Source: a virus
Length of the DNA stretch: 40,692 nt
Direction: 5' to 3' (one strand)
IMG/VR virus record: IMGVR_UViG_3300007735_000724
Span: 1 to 40,692 of that record
This document shows positions 38,770 to 40,692 of the stretch, piece by piece. Position numbers and translations under genes: made by a program. The notes below the pieces were generated by a model. That model saw only the letters and a list, made by a program, of their open reading frames with translations, searched no databases and was not told the DNA's origin. Within the stretch, counting starts at the first letter, position 1. Each line of letters starts with the position of its first letter.

Positions 38770-39598
38770 TATTTGCCACCATTGCTTGATGTCTATACAT
38801 TCTGCCATAAGCGTCAGCATCATTTATCTGACAAGCAGCATAGTTAGTAAAGAGCGAAGCGTTATCTGTTCCATCAGCAGTGTGTGGACCAAAACGATTC
38901 TTAACTGCTGCAACCTTTAATATGTGATCTCCTGGATTATATCCAAGGGTAAGTATTAGTGCCGGTAATTGGCTCACCTTGCCGTGAATAGCACGACGAG
39001 CTGGTGGATTATGAGTAGAACCATACTCACTCTGCTCTGATACGTGGTGCAATACCAGCACACACGCTTCAGTCTTACGAGCCATATCGTGTAGTTCCAT
39101 CATAATTGCACGAAGTCCAGCCCACTCATTATCCGTTTCCGATACCACGTTCATTAAGTTATCAATGATTATCAACTCTGGAGCTACGCCATATAGTTCA
39201 ACATAAGCCCGAATCTCAAGTTCAAGGTCATCTATTGAAGGTGATGAATCAAAGACCCACTTTATGTGGCCCAACTTAGGTAAGTGGTGGTCGTAATAAT
39301 GAGTGTCGCTAGACAGATTGCTTTCAACTAATACCTGAGAATGTCCTGATATGTGCGCTGCCGCCCTCATCATAACCGTAGTTGTATCAGTATCAGCAGA
39401 GAAGAAAAGTGTGGGCACTTCTGCTTTGATTGCGTAGATCAATGCAAACATTGACTTACCAGCATTAGGTGCTGCTGCAACCATACATACCTGCCCACGT
39501 CGAAACTTAATTTGCTTATACGCTAACGCGTTCCAGACATCAGGTAGCGGTGTCGCTTTGGTAAGAACACCACTCCACGCTCTGGATAAATCAAGCAA
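38762..39598 (-). CDS. DnaB/RecA-like replicative helicase-type ATPase
   Basis: 278 residues. Walker A APNAGKS (43-49) after GQVCMVAA, Walker B ELIIIDNL (141-148), and the DnaB-like VLVLHHVSEQ (180-189). No N-terminal primase-interaction domain is present, so it is the ATPase core only (T7-gp4C-like or RecA-fold loader/helicase). With the separate primase it forms the replication core. The start overlaps the WhiB gene by 8 bases. Confidence 0.85.
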   Translation of the reverse strand: MLDLSRAWSGVLTKATPLPDVWNALAYKQIKFRRGQVCMVAAAPNAGKSMFALIYAIKAEVPTLFFSADTDTTTVMMRAAAHISGHSQVLVESNLSSDTHYYDHHLPKLGHIKWVFDSSPSIDDLELEIRAYVELYGVAPELIIIDNLMNVVSETDNEWAGLRAIMMELHDMARKTEACVLVLHHVSEQSEYGSTHNPPARRAIHGKVSQLPALILTLGYNPGDHILKVAAVKNRFGPHTADGTDNASLFTNYAACQINDADAYGRMYRHQAMVANNV

Positions 39599-39857
39599 CG
39601 TTTTCTCCTCTTAATCTAATATTTTTAGTTCTTCTTATTGTCGCTCTAGTTCTTGGAGTTAATCCACCCCAGATGCCAAAGCTTTCATTATGTATGCCCC
39701 ATTCAGCGCATTCAGTTTGGTGAGGACATTGACCACAGATTGACTTTGCATAAAGAACAGTCTGTTGTGGTTGATAACCGATTTCATTTTCCGGAAACCA
39801 GTAATCACCGCCCACTTCGGCACACAATGGAGCCTCGTATTCGTGAGGCTCTCGCAT
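39591..39857 (-). CDS. whiB: WhiB-family Fe-S transcription regulator
   Basis: 88 residues. The four Fe-S ligands are Cys12, Cys41, Cys44 and Cys50 (LCAEV, CGQCPHQTEC), followed by the turn GIWGG (61-65) and an Arg/Lys-rich end (TPRTRATIRRTKNIRLRG). This is the WhiB signature, restricted to Actinobacteria and their phages, and is the best evidence for the host. Phage WhiB proteins bind SigA and alter host transcription. Located between the zinc gene and the helicase. Confidence 0.95.
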   Translation of the reverse strand: MREPHEYEAPLCAEVGGDYWFPENEIGYQPQQTVLYAKSICGQCPHQTECAEWGIHNESFGIWGGLTPRTRATIRRTKNIRLRGENVA

Positions 39858-39860
39858 TAT

Positions 39861-40256
39861 CTATCGAACCCACACCGTATCGCACTGGTTAGGTGAGCCT
39901 TTCGGTGATGAACACATCCATCCCTTCCAAGCCTTACCAGAAGCGTTAACTCCTGAGCGGAAGTTCATTGGACCGTGATGACATTGTGGGTCAGCTCCTG
40001 TCGAAGCAGGAGCAGGATTAAAAGGTGGTTTATCCTGGTGAATTGGTGTAGGTGTTGCGTTGAATTGACGCGCTGCATATGCAACGTTGCCACCGCTACC
40101 TAGTGATGCTGATGTTGCTTTAATAAGTTCAGCAAGGTCTTGAACAGTTGTTAGTTGTGCTTCAAGTTCTGCTTGTGATCCTGCATAGATGTTGATAAGA
40201 GTTCCATCAGCCAATTTAAAATTAGCCTGGAGCTTGGTTGAATCTGGTGCTGCCAT
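39861..40256 (-). CDS. 131-residue protein with C-terminal zinc-ribbon-like domain
   Basis: N-terminal half: KLQANFKLADGTLINIYAGS, a small beta domain, then a helix (QLTTVQDLAELIKATSASLG). A Pro/Ala linker leads to ADPQCHHGPMNFRSG, GKAWKGWMCSSPKGSPNQC, a CH...C...C metal site of the kind found near ssDNA-binding proteins and recombination genes in actinophages. Adjacent to the Cas4-like nuclease (ends 40257). May bind ssDNA; no direct proof. Confidence 0.75.
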   Translation of the reverse strand: MAAPDSTKLQANFKLADGTLINIYAGSQAELEAQLTTVQDLAELIKATSASLGSGGNVAYAARQFNATPTPIHQDKPPFNPAPASTGADPQCHHGPMNFRSGVNASGKAWKGWMCSSPKGSPNQCDTVWVR

Positions 40257-40692
40257 TTACTTTCCTCCACTTTGTTTGATTGATAACCGATTAGATTCTG
40301 TTCCAACTTTCCTTGGAACAAAGCCTAGAAGTTTCTCAACTTCCTTGTCGTCAACAGTAGACCTACCAGCAACTGTTGTCCAACTGATTTGCACTCCGCT
40401 AAGAGTGCTACCTATTACTCCCTCAAAGCTGGTCTTTAAGGAATCCCTTTGCTTTTCTAACTCTTTAATCTGTGCGTCGTATTGTAAATATAACAACGCA
40501 TTCTTGTCTATATCAGGGTCCGGTATTACTACCTCACTGACTTCGATACGTTCTTTTTTTAGACCAACGCATCCCATCTGCCCTGATGCGTCATAATATT
40601 GGCAATAGTGCTTACAGAAACTTTCATCTTTTTCAGGATCAGGTGCTTCCTTTGCTTCTTTAACTGCTGCTAACCAGTTAAGAGCATCAAGT
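40257..40692 (-). CDS. Cas4/RecB-like nuclease, C-terminal part (continues from 1-648)
   Basis: This piece enters at the right edge, includes the codons repeated from 1-127, and ends at TAA 40257. Joined at 40565/1 the protein is 318 residues. The last 100 residues (GLKKERIEVSEVVIPDPDID; KQRDSLKTSFEGVIG; STVDDKEVEKLLGFVPRKVG) have charged helices typical of the end of Cas4/RecB-like exonucleases. CKHYC and MGC (Cys200, 204, 215) lie just before the join. An internal ATG at 40577 is not a real start. Confidence 0.85.
   Translation of the reverse strand, partial: LDALNWLAAVKEAKEAPDPEKDESFCKHYCQYYDASGQMGCVGLKKERIEVSEVVIPDPDIDKNALLYLQYDAQIKELEKQRDSLKTSFEGVIGSTLSGVQISWTTVAGRSTVDDKEVEKLLGFVPRKVGTESNRLSIKQSGGK
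40566..40692. repeat. Right copy of the 127-base terminal redundancy
   Basis: Identical to 1-127 base for base. See the left copy: it shows that the window is one full turn of a circle plus a 127-base overlap. No feature should be counted twice from this stretch. Confidence 0.95.

Noticed and set aside
40257-40577. Separate 106-residue protein starting at ATG 40577
   Set aside because: This ATG is internal to the nuclease gene that spans the circle junction.

Overview
The window is a complete tailed-bacteriophage genome, linearised at an arbitrary point. Its first 127 bases (1-127) recur exactly as its last 127 (40566-40692), and a nuclease gene cut by the left edge continues in frame at the right end. 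The natural molecule or assembly is therefore a circle of 40,565 bp. The host is very probably an actinobacterium: the phage carries a WhiB-type Fe-S regulator, a family confined to Actinobacteria and their phages, plus an FmdB-type zinc ribbon and many short zinc-binding proteins of the kind seen in actinophages. The AT-leaning composition would fit a freshwater lineage such as Nanopelagicales (acI), but that last step is inference. I see no integrase, no CI-like repressor, no tRNA and no DNA polymerase, so the phage is probably virulent and uses the host replicase.

There are four transcription blocks. (1) Late block, minus strand, 29512 down to 2835. In transcription order it holds the large terminase, a basic protein, the portal, four tiny genes, a 1741-residue protein and two ~387-residue proteins (likely internal or ejected virion proteins), scaffold, major capsid protein, a run of very small basic or Cys-rich genes, a collagen-like fibre, a GT2 glycosyltransferase, adaptor and appendage proteins, six paralogous appendage proteins, a strong terminator, a 743-residue tail protein, a small membrane protein, a CHAP endolysin and a holin. 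No tape-measure, tail-tube or sheath gene is recognisable, so a short-tailed (podovirus-like) particle is the best guess. (2) A 713-base gene-free control region (29513-30225) with hairpins, promoter-like sites and a CCGATA iteron-like array. (3) Early plus-strand block, 30226-34593: about twenty mostly tiny genes chained by TAATG/ATGA overlaps, with a Leu codon bias (CTA) unlike the rest of the genome, ending with a secreted transglycosylase-like gene and a terminator. (4) Replication and regulation block, minus strand, from 2040 through the circle junction down to 34672: an Ntn-type peptidase (HslV/proteasome-beta-like) that appears to start at ATT, a PP-loop protein, a Cas4/RecB-like nuclease, a zinc protein, WhiB, a DnaB-like helicase, small genes, a Holliday-junction-resolvase-like nuclease, a methyltransferase, a primase split into CHC2 and TOPRIM genes, a sigma-factor-like protein, another nuclease and the FmdB-like protein. 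A two-gene plus-strand island (2134-2782, zinc protein and HNH nuclease) faces it across a compact divergent promoter region and may be leaderless.

The most notable observations are these. A three-gene appendage cassette is duplicated en bloc (order C-B-A-C-B-A, 9474 to 6264). The peptidase appears to use ATT as start codon. The early block is a dense array of microgenes in which Shine-Dalgarno sequences encode Gly/Glu-rich tails of the preceding protein. A 21-base repeat flanks a 27-residue Cys-rich microprotein, and a 22-residue Cys-rich microgene sits among the virion genes. A glycosyltransferase lies directly beside a Thr-rich collagen-like fibre.
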